Shown here: positions 1 to 6,049 of the stretch, piece by piece
Numbering within the stretch: the first letter of the stretch is position 1
Layout of the letters: each line of letters begins with the position of its first letter
NCBI GenBank assembly: GCA_910589655.1
Contig: CAJUTJ010000138.1
Span: forward strand, 1 to 7,508
DNA length: 7,508 nucleotides
Origin: an uncultured Acetatifactor sp.
GTDB lineage: Bacteria; Bacillota; Clostridia; Lachnospirales; Lachnospiraceae
Direction of reading: 5' to 3'
Program-made: the position numbers and the translations under genes
The notes under the pieces: generated by a model
What the model saw: the letters and a program-made list of their open reading frames with translations, nothing else
What the model was told of the DNA's origin: nothing
The model's database searches: none

Positions 1-31
1 AGGAAACCTCAGACATGGTAAAAATTATATC

Positions 32-76
32 AATAACTTCTGATGGAAGGGGAACCCTCCTTCAGTTATTCATCAG
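32..76 (+). promoter_or_regulatory. Structured leader with competing hairpins upstream of the small acidic protein gene
   Basis: Seen directly: a 7-bp hairpin (GAAGGGG 46-52 with CTCCTTC 57-63, loop AACC, one G-U pair). It can be extended in two ways. AATAACT (32-38) pairs perfectly with AGTTATT (64-70), and CTGATG (40-45) pairs perfectly with CATCAG (71-76). Nested pairing permits only one of the two; both together would form a pseudoknot. There is no U-run after it, so it is not a simple terminator. A second small hairpin, TATAGC (102-107) with GCTATA (115-120), lies just before the ribosome binding site. A leader or regulatory role for the gene at 147 is inference. Confidence 0.3.
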
Positions 77-146
77 ATATGACCTTGTAACTTATTAACT
101 TTATAGCTCTTGTGGCTATATCATTATTATACTAGGAGGTGAATAT

Positions 147-410
147 ATGCACGAATTTGACGATGCGGTTTTAGAGTGCTTTTTGGAGAACCAGCTGCAG
201 CTTTTTCCGCAGGAGGTAGCGGAGACTTTGGAGGAAGCGGAAGATTTTCTGGAAGAATGTATGGCTGTGGTAGTCAATTCCGTAGAAGAAGTAATTGAAT
301 ATTTCGAGGAGGAAGGGATTGATACGGAAGGCGTTATGGATGATTCCATTCTGGAGGCCGACGAAGTATTTGATATCGGTGACGGAAGATATTTAATTGT
401 AGAGGGTTGA
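147..410 (+). CDS. Small, very acidic protein of unknown function (87 aa)
   Basis: Start and frame are well supported: a near-perfect AGGAGGTG (134-141) lies 7 bases before the ATG, counted from GGAGG. The 87-residue product is dominated by Glu and Asp with hydrophobic residues spaced as in amphipathic helices (residues 1-65), and ends in a short probable beta stretch (FDIGDGRYLIVEG). It has no signal peptide, no membrane segment and no Cys or His metal site. The composition suggests a soluble cytoplasmic protein, perhaps one that binds a basic partner, but that is inference. Similar small acidic proteins occur in Lachnospiraceae as far as I recall; I cannot assign a function. It seems to be monocistronic, since the next 300 bases on this strand have no intact gene. 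Confidence 0.8.
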   Translation: MHEFDDAVLECFLENQLQLFPQEVAETLEEAEDFLEECMAVVVNSVEEVIEYFEEEGIDTEGVMDDSILEADEVFDIGDGRYLIVEG

Positions 411-467
411 GCGTCGTGCTCTATTTATTCTGCTTATGTATTCAGGCTTATTAATCTAAAGAGTTTT

Positions 468-535
468 CCGGTCAAAGCCGACGGCGAGTATTCGTGGATT
501 TCTTCGGACACGAATAGGTCATTGGCTTTGGCCGG
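468..535. ncRNA. Strong two-part hairpin with UUCG tetraloop (structured RNA or palindromic repeat)
   Basis: Outer stem of 12 pairs: CCGGTCAAAGCC (468-479) with GGCTTTGGCCGG (524-535), one G-U pair. Inner stem of 8 perfect pairs: TATTCGTG (489-496) with CACGAATA (509-516). The inner loop closes with U-C/G-A around a UUCG tetraloop (501-508), a highly stable RNA cap. Asymmetric internal loops (480-488 and 517-523) separate the stems. No U-tract follows on either strand, so an intrinsic terminator is unlikely. It lies 58 bases after the stop of the acidic protein gene. It could be a 3'UTR element, a small RNA or a dispersed palindrome. I do not recognise the family, and strand is undetermined. 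Confidence 0.4.
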
Positions 536-623
536 CTGAACTGTCAGGCTATATCTTTGCGTTCGTGTATTTTCAAAAACAATATACTTTTTATATTTTT
601 GTTTTAATATTTTTTGTCATTGT

Positions 624-653
624 TTTATCCGGCGTTGCCTATTTATCCGGATA
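624..653. repeat. Direct repeat TTTATCCGG x2 with a palindrome
   Basis: TTTATCCGG occurs at 624-632 and again at 642-650. The second copy is part of a 10-bp perfect palindrome, TATCCGGATA (644-653). It lies in an AT-rich stretch (about 565-710) upstream of the broken HTH reading frame. It could be an old operator for that regulator-like gene, which is inference; it may also be chance. No convincing -35/-10 pair was found around it. Confidence 0.25.
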
Positions 654-710
654 TAAGAGTTTTAACACAACCTTTATTCATGTATCTATCATATTTTTCA
701 TTGCGAAAAG

Positions 711-968
711 ATGTTTTTTTTCATGATGGAGTCACCGGCATACCATCTTAATGGGAAAGCCCAAGGAGTTTTAGCCATGGCATTTGACATAGATTGTTCT
801 GCAAATGGATATAAAAATTCTCTGTCAACTATCGAAGAATGGCTGGGTGATAGTCGGTCTAATGTTCGTCGAGCTGTTTCGGAGACCGGACGGTTTACTA
901 TTCCGATGCTTTTGTATTGCAGGAGGGCTGGCTCGTCTGGAAAATATCTTTTGTCAGATAGAAGATGA
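711..968 (+). pseudogene. Probable truncated winged-helix (HTH_36-like) protein
   Basis: The frame gives 85 residues. Residues about 11-60 resemble the N-terminal helix-turn-helix domain of phage, plasmid and ICE replication or regulatory proteins: a hydrophobic helix at the pattern LNGKAQGVLAMAF, then SLSTIEEWLGDSRSNVRRAV, which fits 'S-x2-x-I-x2-W-L-G-x-S-R-x-x-V-x-R-A' of such domains. The resemblance stops at about residue 62, exactly where the antisense coding region of the convergent glycosyltransferase ends (898). The rest of the frame (to 968) is simply antisense to that gene. The outermost ATG (711) has no ribosome binding site; an internal ATG at 777 has AAGGAG 8 bases upstream, but that start would cut off the first helix. 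The best reading is a gene broken by recombination at about 890-900. A short expressed protein cannot be excluded. Confidence 0.38.
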
Positions 969-2937
969 CTCCCAGACGGATACATGCAATGACCGGATCC
1001 GGCAATACCGAGAAACTGCCTTCCAGCTGCATCAAGTAAGTACAGTAAGTAAGCAAGGTGCAAAGCATTGTAATCAATGCCGTTTTTACGTGCTTTGTTT
1101 CTTTTGTCATGATGATAAACAGCAGCGTTTCTGCCACATAGGCATAGCGTTCATGCACAAGAGGCATGCAGTAGCATATAATCAGTATGGACAATGCCGT
1201 TACTTTACAGAGAGCCGGGCCGTCCAGAGTGATTTTGCAACAATAAAGCCGATAGAACAGAATGATTAATAATAAGAAGGTTAACAACATTCCATATACA
1301 AAGTAACTGTCATAAAGTTCCTCGGACCATGAACCGATTAAGGTGTAAAGGTTGGGGTAATTCAGTGTCAAGGTGCCGTAATTGCGGTCGGCCTGTCCCA
1401 GATATATTTTGAACATAGCTTTTAAGCTGCGTCCCGCAAGGCACATAGGGATACAGCTGATCGTATAGACAATGGGTATCCACAGAAGCTGCACGGGTCT
1501 CAGCACATTCCGCTTCTGCATCATCCACAGAAGGCAGAGAACGGGAAGAAAGAAAACAGCCTGTAATTTCAAAGAAAACGCTATGGCAAACAGCAGGCAG
1601 ATGCCGTCTCCGGAGAGGCGGAAGGCTCCCTTTTTCCGTTTGAGAGCTTTTGTGCTCCATAGCTTTGCACCGCAGATGGAGAGCAGCGTCAACAGGAGAA
1701 AAGAACTGTAGAGACTGTCACATTGTCCCCATGCGGCCGAGTTAAGCAGTGTCAAAGGATTTAACAGGATTACGGCATAGAGCGTGAGCCTTTTACTCAG
1801 CTCGGTGACACCCAGCCGTCTGGATAGTTTTACGGAGGCGGCAGCCAGTACAAAGTCAAACACACAAGGCATCAGTTTTATGATCACTACCGGTTCAAAG
1901 GGCAGTGTTGAAAGTATGGTCAAGGGAGTGACATACAATGGCGGATAATCGCCTATATTGCGTCCCAGAGCGGTCCATACTCCGAGAGAGCGCATATCAT
2001 GGATCCAAGATTCATAGCATAGGTAATAATCATTGCTTTTTACCGGTAAAAAGGCAATGCGTAGTATGACGGCGGCTATGGTAACAGCCGCAAAGAACAA
2101 GATATGAACCAAAGGAACCCGAAAGATTTTAACCGAAAGAAAATCGCCCAAGGTGAAATCATTTGCGGTATTTGTGTCTTTGTCTTCCTTGTGGGTGGAA
2201 ACTGCCGTGTTTGTTTTGGCAGAAGCAGAATTTTTATCGGAATGCAGTTTCTTTTCCGGATTTTTGGATCTGAGCTTTTGTCTCCGGGAACGAAAAGCAG
2301 CCGCTATTGTAACGATCAGACATATCCCCAGAACTGCGAGGAATAAAGCCAATCGGAAGGGAACCAACACATCATAGCTTAAGCGCATAGCAGCGGCGCC
2401 CGATGTCTTGGGGGAAGGAATGGATTCGGGATTTGAACTCTCTGCAGCTATGGTGAAATTCTCTGTAATTTCGGGAATCCCTGCAGACTGCGGCACAAAA
2501 TATAAGGAAGGGTTTTCTCCGTTTTGATAACCTGCTGCGGAAACGGAGAAATCATACCATGCGTCCGCATTCAATCTGCAATTTACGGGAAAATCAAGAT
2601 ACCAATGATCCGGCACTCCCTCCAGAGAGAACGTATGGCGGTAAATTTCTTCTTTTGTGTCGTGGCCGGAGAGGGTGACGGTGAGAGTACCTGACGCGGC
2701 GGACATAGGTTCCGATTGTTCCGGAGACCGGAGTGCCAGCGAGATGGCAGTGACCTTAGCATGAGCCGGAGAAAAAGTCTGGATTAAAACAATGTCTTCC
2801 GTCAGAGGAACCGCATCCGCGGCCATGTCCAGCGGAGAGGCGCTTTCCGCACCGGTATAGAGAAAATTGCCGCCCAAAACGGCAAATATAAGGACGGTAA
2901 ACAGTAATCCGGTTCTGATCCAGAAAAGCTTCTTCAT
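898..2937 (-). CDS. GT-C type membrane glycosyltransferase with N-terminal extracytoplasmic domain
   Basis: Product of 679 residues. Residues 8-28 form a membrane anchor; 30-190 look like an extracytoplasmic beta-rich domain (alternating hydrophobic strands, WYLDFPV, WYDFSV); 192-214 is a second membrane segment; 215-270 is a polar Lys/Ser/Asn-rich linker. From 272 to 662 there are about ten membrane helices. The core carries GT-C hallmarks: acidic loop SNDYY (301-305), GDYPPLYV (329-336), AWGQCDSLY (402-410) and HERYAYVAE (595-603), like prokaryotic mannosyltransferase/PMT-like proteins that use polyprenyl-phosphate sugars outside the membrane. Sugar and acceptor are unknown; an envelope polymer or lipid is likely. 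The start lies 5 bases after the PHP stop codon. An AAGGAG (2957-2952) inside the last codons of the PHP gene is 14 bases away, a long spacing, so translational coupling is plausible. The 3' end meets the broken HTH gene tail to tail. Confidence 0.85.
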   Translation of the reverse strand: MKKLFWIRTGLLFTVLIFAVLGGNFLYTGAESASPLDMAADAVPLTEDIVLIQTFSPAHAKVTAISLALRSPEQSEPMSAASGTLTVTLSGHDTKEEIYRHTFSLEGVPDHWYLDFPVNCRLNADAWYDFSVSAAGYQNGENPSLYFVPQSAGIPEITENFTIAAESSNPESIPSPKTSGAAAMRLSYDVLVPFRLALFLAVLGICLIVTIAAAFRSRRQKLRSKNPEKKLHSDKNSASAKTNTAVSTHKEDKDTNTANDFTLGDFLSVKIFRVPLVHILFFAAVTIAAVILRIAFLPVKSNDYYLCYESWIHDMRSLGVWTALGRNIGDYPPLYVTPLTILSTLPFEPVVIIKLMPCVFDFVLAAASVKLSRRLGVTELSKRLTLYAVILLNPLTLLNSAAWGQCDSLYSSFLLLTLLSICGAKLWSTKALKRKKGAFRLSGDGICLLFAIAFSLKLQAVFFLPVLCLLWMMQKRNVLRPVQLLWIPIVYTISCIPMCLAGRSLKAMFKIYLGQADRNYGTLTLNYPNLYTLIGSWSEELYDSYFVYGMLLTFLLLIILFYRLYCCKITLDGPALCKVTALSILIICYCMPLVHERYAYVAETLLFIIMTKETKHVKTALITMLCTLLTYCTYLMQLEGSFSVLPDPVIACIRLGVIFYLTKDIFQTSQPSCNTKASE

Positions 2938-2942
2938 AGTAT

Positions 2943-3824
2943 TTATAATAACTCCTTTATCACTTCTAATACGGAATAGGGGACAAATAATTTGCCGTAA
3001 CCCACAGCTAAATCCAGCCCCGGCTTGTTCCCGCCGTGAAAATCGGAACCGCCGCTGACCGCTAAATGATTGGAAGCGGCAAGTCTGCGGATTTGACGTT
3101 CCTCTGCGGCATTGTAAGTGCTGTATATGGCTTCAATTCCTTGAAGACCCGCATCTTTTAAACGAACCACCAATTCTTCCAACCGGCGGTCGCTCATACG
3201 ATACAGAATCGGGTGTGCCAGAATCGGAATGCCGCCTGCCTGAAGAATCAAATCAATAGCCTGCTCGGGGGTGACTTTTTTTCTGGGTACATAATAGGGA
3301 CAGTGGTCGCCTACATAGCGCTCGAATCCTTCCTTCATGCTCTTGGTATATCCGTGGTTTAACAAATATTTAGCATAATGTGCTCTGGTGATTACCGCAT
3401 CCGGAAATTCTTCCAACAATGCATCATAGCTGACGGCAATGCCTGCATCTTGAAGCAGCGCACACATTTTCCGGTTTCGGCTGATCCGGGATTCCACGAA
3501 GTCTTTCAGGTACTCCTGAAAGACTTTATTATGATGATTGATATAGAGACCTACAACGTGCACGTCCTTCCCCTGATATTCGGTAGACAGTTCAATCCCC
3601 GGAATAACTTCGGGTACGCTCCGGGCTTTTTCCGTAGGAAGAGTCCGGCGGAGTCCGTCAGCATAAGAGACTGCTTCTTCCAGTCCGTCTACGGTATCGT
3701 GATCCGTCAGGGCGAAGGCCGCCAAGCCCTTTTCCATCGCATAATCCACTAATTGGGTGGGGGAAAAAGTACCGTCCGAACGGTTGGAATGCACATGCAG
3801 GTCAACGGCTCTCATCTCGTTCAC
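2943..3824 (-). CDS. PHP-domain phosphoesterase (RNase AM / YciV-TrpH type)
   Basis: Product of 293 residues, the usual length for this family. Metal-binding PHP motifs are all present: DLHVHSNRSDG (H10, H12, D17), TDHDT (D41-D43), GIELS (E78), H89 in HVVGLY, RAHYA (H149), LAHP (H204), and SGGSDFHG near the C-terminus (D261, H263). These form the trinuclear metal site of a soluble cytoplasmic phosphoesterase. Characterised relatives hydrolyse 3',5'-nucleoside bisphosphates and trim short RNAs 5' to 3'; this exact activity is inferred here. The start is GTG at 3824: AGGAGG (3837-3832) stands 7 bases before it, whereas the in-frame ATG at 3815 would be 16 bases away. It is followed after 5 bases by the glycosyltransferase gene, so the two are probably cotranscribed, perhaps from the candidate promoter at 3896-3868. 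Confidence 0.92.
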   Translation of the reverse strand: MNEMRAVDLHVHSNRSDGTFSPTQLVDYAMEKGLAAFALTDHDTVDGLEEAVSYADGLRRTLPTEKARSVPEVIPGIELSTEYQGKDVHVVGLYINHHNKVFQEYLKDFVESRISRNRKMCALLQDAGIAVSYDALLEEFPDAVITRAHYAKYLLNHGYTKSMKEGFERYVGDHCPYYVPRKKVTPEQAIDLILQAGGIPILAHPILYRMSDRRLEELVVRLKDAGLQGIEAIYSTYNAAEERQIRRLAASNHLAVSGGSDFHGGNKPGLDLAVGYGKLFVPYSVLEVIKELL

Positions 3825-3831
3825 GCAGGTT

Positions 3832-3837
3832 CCTCCT
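3832..3837 (-). promoter_or_regulatory. Ribosome binding site that selects the GTG start of the PHP gene
   Basis: On the minus strand AGGAGG spans 3837-3832, 7 bases before GTG (3824-3822). The alternative ATG, three codons in, is at 16 bases, outside the normal range. Confidence 0.7.
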
Positions 3838-3867
3838 ATTCCAGTACCGTCCCTACACTACAGCCCC

Positions 3868-3896
3868 CATATAAGGGAAGCAATTTTCATTTGCAA
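3868..3896 (-). promoter_or_regulatory. Candidate sigma-A promoter for the PHP-glycosyltransferase unit
   Basis: On the minus strand TTGCAA (3896-3891) and TATATG (3873-3868) are 17 bases apart, each matching 4 of 6 consensus positions. The -35 box sits in the 15-base loop between perfect 8-bp inverted repeats AATTTTCA (3882-3889) and TGAAAATT (3905-3912), which could be an operator. The spacing is ideal but the boxes are weak. Readthrough from the ABC-F gene 139 bases upstream is the alternative. Confidence 0.33.
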
Positions 3897-3912
3897 AACG
3901 CAGCTGAAAATT
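3882..3912. repeat. Perfect 8-bp inverted repeat between the ABC-F and PHP genes
   Basis: AATTTTCA (3882-3889) and TGAAAATT (3905-3912) with a 15-base spacer. It lacks a U-tract for minus-strand transcription, so it is not a convincing terminator for the ABC-F gene. It overlaps the candidate PHP promoter, which favours a protein-binding site or a weak attenuating hairpin. Confidence 0.35.
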
Positions 3913-3963
3913 CTTCCGGGTGCTTCCGTTTCGGGACTGAAAAGATCCGGTACCGTAATTTTT

Positions 3964-5598
3964 TTAATCTTCTTCTTCCTTCTGGGCGGTGAAGACGGTG
4001 CGTTTTCTGGCCATTTCATCATTGGCGAGGTATTCGTCATAGGTGGTGATTTTATCAATCATGTGTCCGTCGGGAAGAATTTCTATAATTCGGTTTGCCG
4101 TGGTCTCCACAAACTGATGGTCATGGCAGGAGAAGAGGGCTACTCCGGGGAATTTAATCAAACCGTTGTTCAGGGCAGTGATGGATTCCATATCCAAATG
4201 GTTGGTAGGCTCATCCAGAACAAGGCAGTTGGCGCCGCTGATCATCATTTTGGAGAGAAGGCAGCGTACTTTTTCGCCGCCGGACAATACCTTTACTTTC
4301 TTGACGCCGTCTTCGCCCGCAAACAGCATACGTCCCAAAAAGCCTCGGACATAGGTGACATCCTTTACAGGAGAGTAGCCGGTAAGCCAGTCCACAATGG
4401 TCAGATCGTTGTCAAATTCGGCGGTGCTGTCCTTGGGGAAATATGCCTGTGAGGTGGTAACGCCCCACTTTACGGTGCCTTCGTCCGGTTCCAATTCTCC
4501 CAAGAGAATCTGGAACAAGGTGGTCTTGGCAAGTTCCTGACTTCCCACAAATGCAATTTTATCGTTATGACCCATCACAAAAGAGATATCATCCAGTAGC
4601 TTTTCGCCGTTGACAGTCTTGGACAGATGTTCCACGGTCAGCACTTCATTGCCGATTTCACGGTCGGGACGGAAGTCAATATAAGGGTACTTTCTGCTGG
4701 ACGGTCTGATATCATCCAGCTCGATCTTTTCAAGCGCCCGTTTTCTGGAAGTAGCCTGCTTGGACTTGGAAGCATTGGCGGAGAAACGGGAGATAAACTC
4801 TTGAAGCTCCTTGATTTTTTCTTCCTTTTTCTTGTTGGCTTCTTTCATTTGCTTGATTAACAGCTGGCTGGACTCATACCAGAAATCGTAGTTGCCGGCA
4901 TAGAGCTGAATCTTTCCGTAGTCGATGTCGGCGGTATGGGTACATACCTTATTTAAGAAGTATCGGTCATGGGATACCACGATAACCGTATTTTCAAAAT
5001 TAATCAAAAACTCTTCCAGCCAAGAGATGGCATCCAGATCCAAATGGTTGGTGGGCTCGTCCAGAAGCAGGATATCGGGATTGCCAAACAGAGCCTTTGC
5101 CAGCAGGACTTTTACCTTAATATTGCTGTCCAAATCCTTCATTATAGAATAATGGAGATCCGTGTCTATACCAAGGCCATTCAGCAGAGTAGCGGCGTTA
5201 GACTCGGCTTCCCAGCCGTCCATTTCCGCAAATTCAGCCTCCAGCTCGCTGGCGCGGATGCCGTCTTCATCGGTAAACTCTTCCTTTGCATAGAGAGCGT
5301 CCTTCTCCTTCATAATCTGGTACAGGCGCTCGTTGCCCATGATAACGGTGTCCATTACCACGCAATCGTCATATTTAAAATGATCCTGTTCCAGCACGGA
5401 AAGACGCTGGCCGGGAGTAATAATGACATCGCCGCCGGTAGTTTCCAGTTTGCCGGAAAGAATTTTCAGAAAAGTAGACTTTCCCGCACCGTTTGCACCG
5501 ATGACTCCGTAACAGTTCCCTTCCGTAAATTTAATGTTTACGTCTTCAAATAACGCCTTTTTGCCGATTCGTAAAGTTACATTGTTTGCCTGTATCAT
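3964..5598 (-). CDS. ykpA: ABC-F family ATPase, YkpA/YbiT type (ribosome-associated)
   Basis: Product of 544 residues with two ABC ATPase domains and no membrane segments, as in ABC-F translation factors. Domain 1: Walker A GANGAGKS (34-41), Walker B ILLLDE (176-181), switch His in VSHDR (H210). The inter-domain linker (about 242-310) is Lys/Glu-rich and contains FSANASKSKQATSRKR (272-287), typical of YkpA/YbiT and positioned to contact tRNA and 23S rRNA near the E site. Domain 2: GSQELAKTT (352-360), LSGGEKVR (438-445), CLVLDE (458-463), H492. The domain 1 signature is LDSNIKVK rather than LSGGQ-like, and the second Walker A has Ala357 where Gly is usual; both regions also diverge in the YkpA group. 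Proposed role: ATP-dependent rescue or tuning of elongating ribosomes. AGAGG (5610-5606) lies 7 bases before the ATG. The gene has its own promoter and no clear terminator. Confidence 0.95.
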   Translation of the reverse strand: MIQANNVTLRIGKKALFEDVNIKFTEGNCYGVIGANGAGKSTFLKILSGKLETTGGDVIITPGQRLSVLEQDHFKYDDCVVMDTVIMGNERLYQIMKEKDALYAKEEFTDEDGIRASELEAEFAEMDGWEAESNAATLLNGLGIDTDLHYSIMKDLDSNIKVKVLLAKALFGNPDILLLDEPTNHLDLDAISWLEEFLINFENTVIVVSHDRYFLNKVCTHTADIDYGKIQLYAGNYDFWYESSQLLIKQMKEANKKKEEKIKELQEFISRFSANASKSKQATSRKRALEKIELDDIRPSSRKYPYIDFRPDREIGNEVLTVEHLSKTVNGEKLLDDISFVMGHNDKIAFVGSQELAKTTLFQILLGELEPDEGTVKWGVTTSQAYFPKDSTAEFDNDLTIVDWLTGYSPVKDVTYVRGFLGRMLFAGEDGVKKVKVLSGGEKVRCLLSKMMISGANCLVLDEPTNHLDMESITALNNGLIKFPGVALFSCHDHQFVETTANRIIEILPDGHMIDKITTYDEYLANDEMARKRTVFTAQKEEED

Positions 5599-5657
5599 GA
5601 TACTACCTCTGTTTTCCTAATTTTCTAATATTTTCTAAGTTTACACAGTTAATCTCT

Positions 5658-5685
5658 ATTATACATAAAACCTTTGATTTTTCAA
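5658..5685 (-). promoter_or_regulatory. Sigma-A promoter of the ABC-F gene
   Basis: On the minus strand TTGAAA (5685-5680) and a perfect TATAAT (5663-5658) are separated by 16 bases. Transcription would start near 5651, giving a leader of about 50 bases rich in TTAGAAAA-like repeats before the ribosome binding site. Confidence 0.72.
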
Positions 5686-5726
5686 GGCAACTTTTGCGGT
5701 GAACACGACAAACGTATGAATGAACA

Positions 5727-5740
5727 ATTTGTAAACAAAT
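5727..5740. promoter_or_regulatory. Dyad ATTTGT-AA-ACAAAT upstream of the ABC-F promoter
   Basis: Perfect 6-bp arms (5727-5732 and 5735-5740) around AA, 42 bases upstream of the -35 box of the ABC-F promoter. The size and symmetry fit a site for a dimeric regulator. The region 5700-5890 is otherwise AT-rich with no gene that I can support, so chance is possible. Confidence 0.2.
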
Positions 5741-5894
5741 CGCTTCTATGAGCATTTTTTAAGTATGCTATTTTGATTTTATCAATTTTTACTCCAAAAT
5801 CGTTTCAGAAAACATTTAATTTATTATTTACTAACAAAATATTTACAGTTTATTTACTCAAGCGTTTGTCCTGTGCGGTGAAGAGATTTTGTGT

Positions 5895-5902
5895 AACCAT
5901 TC
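5895..5902. repeat. Left target-site duplication of the MITE
   Basis: AACCATTC, directly abutting the GTAACA end of the miniature element. It is identical to 6042-6049 at the other end. Confidence 0.7.
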
Positions 5903-6041
5903 GTAACAGTTTAGACAGGGCACTGAACCGTTACGAGAATGCACACAAAACGCGGAAAGAATGCGTTTGGGCGCCCGCATGTCTCGCAAAATCGCATCAA
6001 GACGTGATTTTAACTTCGCGGGAGGGGCTGTCTGATGTTAC
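5903..6041. mobile_element. 139-bp miniature inverted-repeat element, IS66-like ends (MITE)
   Basis: The left end reads GTAACAGTTTAGACAGGGC (5903-5921). The right end read inward from 6041 is GTAACATCAGACAGCCCC. Apart from a 2-base gap they share GTAACA, T and AGACAG. Both ends are bordered by the same 8-bp sequence, AACCATTC (5895-5902 and 6042-6049), as a target-site duplication. IS66-family elements are known for 8-bp duplications and IRs starting GTAA, so a non-autonomous IS66 derivative is the best assignment. The interior has no coding potential but is full of hairpins: 5901-5914 with 5923-5936 (14 bp, one mismatch, one wobble), AAACGC/GCGTTT (5948-5968), the palindrome GGGCGCCC (5969-5976), AAAATCGC with GTGATTTT-side pairing (5988-6011), enclosed by CCCGC/GCGGG (5974-5978, 6018-6022). 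It is GC-richer than the AT-rich flank on its left. No transposase is present in the window. Confidence 0.72.
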
Positions 6042-6049
6042 AACCATTC
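6042..6049. repeat. Right target-site duplication of the MITE
   Basis: AACCATTC, an exact copy of 5895-5902, directly after the terminal GTTAC of the element. The inferred pre-insertion sequence is GTGT-AACCATTC-AGTC. Confidence 0.7.

Noticed and set aside
3..98. Open frame at the left edge (31 codons to TAA) that could be the end of an upstream gene
   Set aside because: Too short to separate from chance, no recognisable C-terminus, and the same bases form interleaved hairpins.
698..1063. Minus-strand frame overlapping the glycosyltransferase 3' end
   Set aside because: Its first part is an out-of-frame shadow of the glycosyltransferase and the rest is antisense to the HTH-like segment, which fits a known domain pattern better.
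3757..4452. Plus-strand frame of 231 codons
   Set aside because: It is antisense to the PHP start and the ABC-F 3' end, whose motifs prove the minus-strand frames; low-complexity shadow.
4969..5553. Plus-strand frame of 194 codons
   Set aside because: Antisense shadow of the first ATPase domain of the ABC-F gene.
5751..5769. Possible terminator hairpin AGCAT/ATGCT
   Set aside because: Only 5 bp with an AT-rich loop and no gene ending nearby on either strand.
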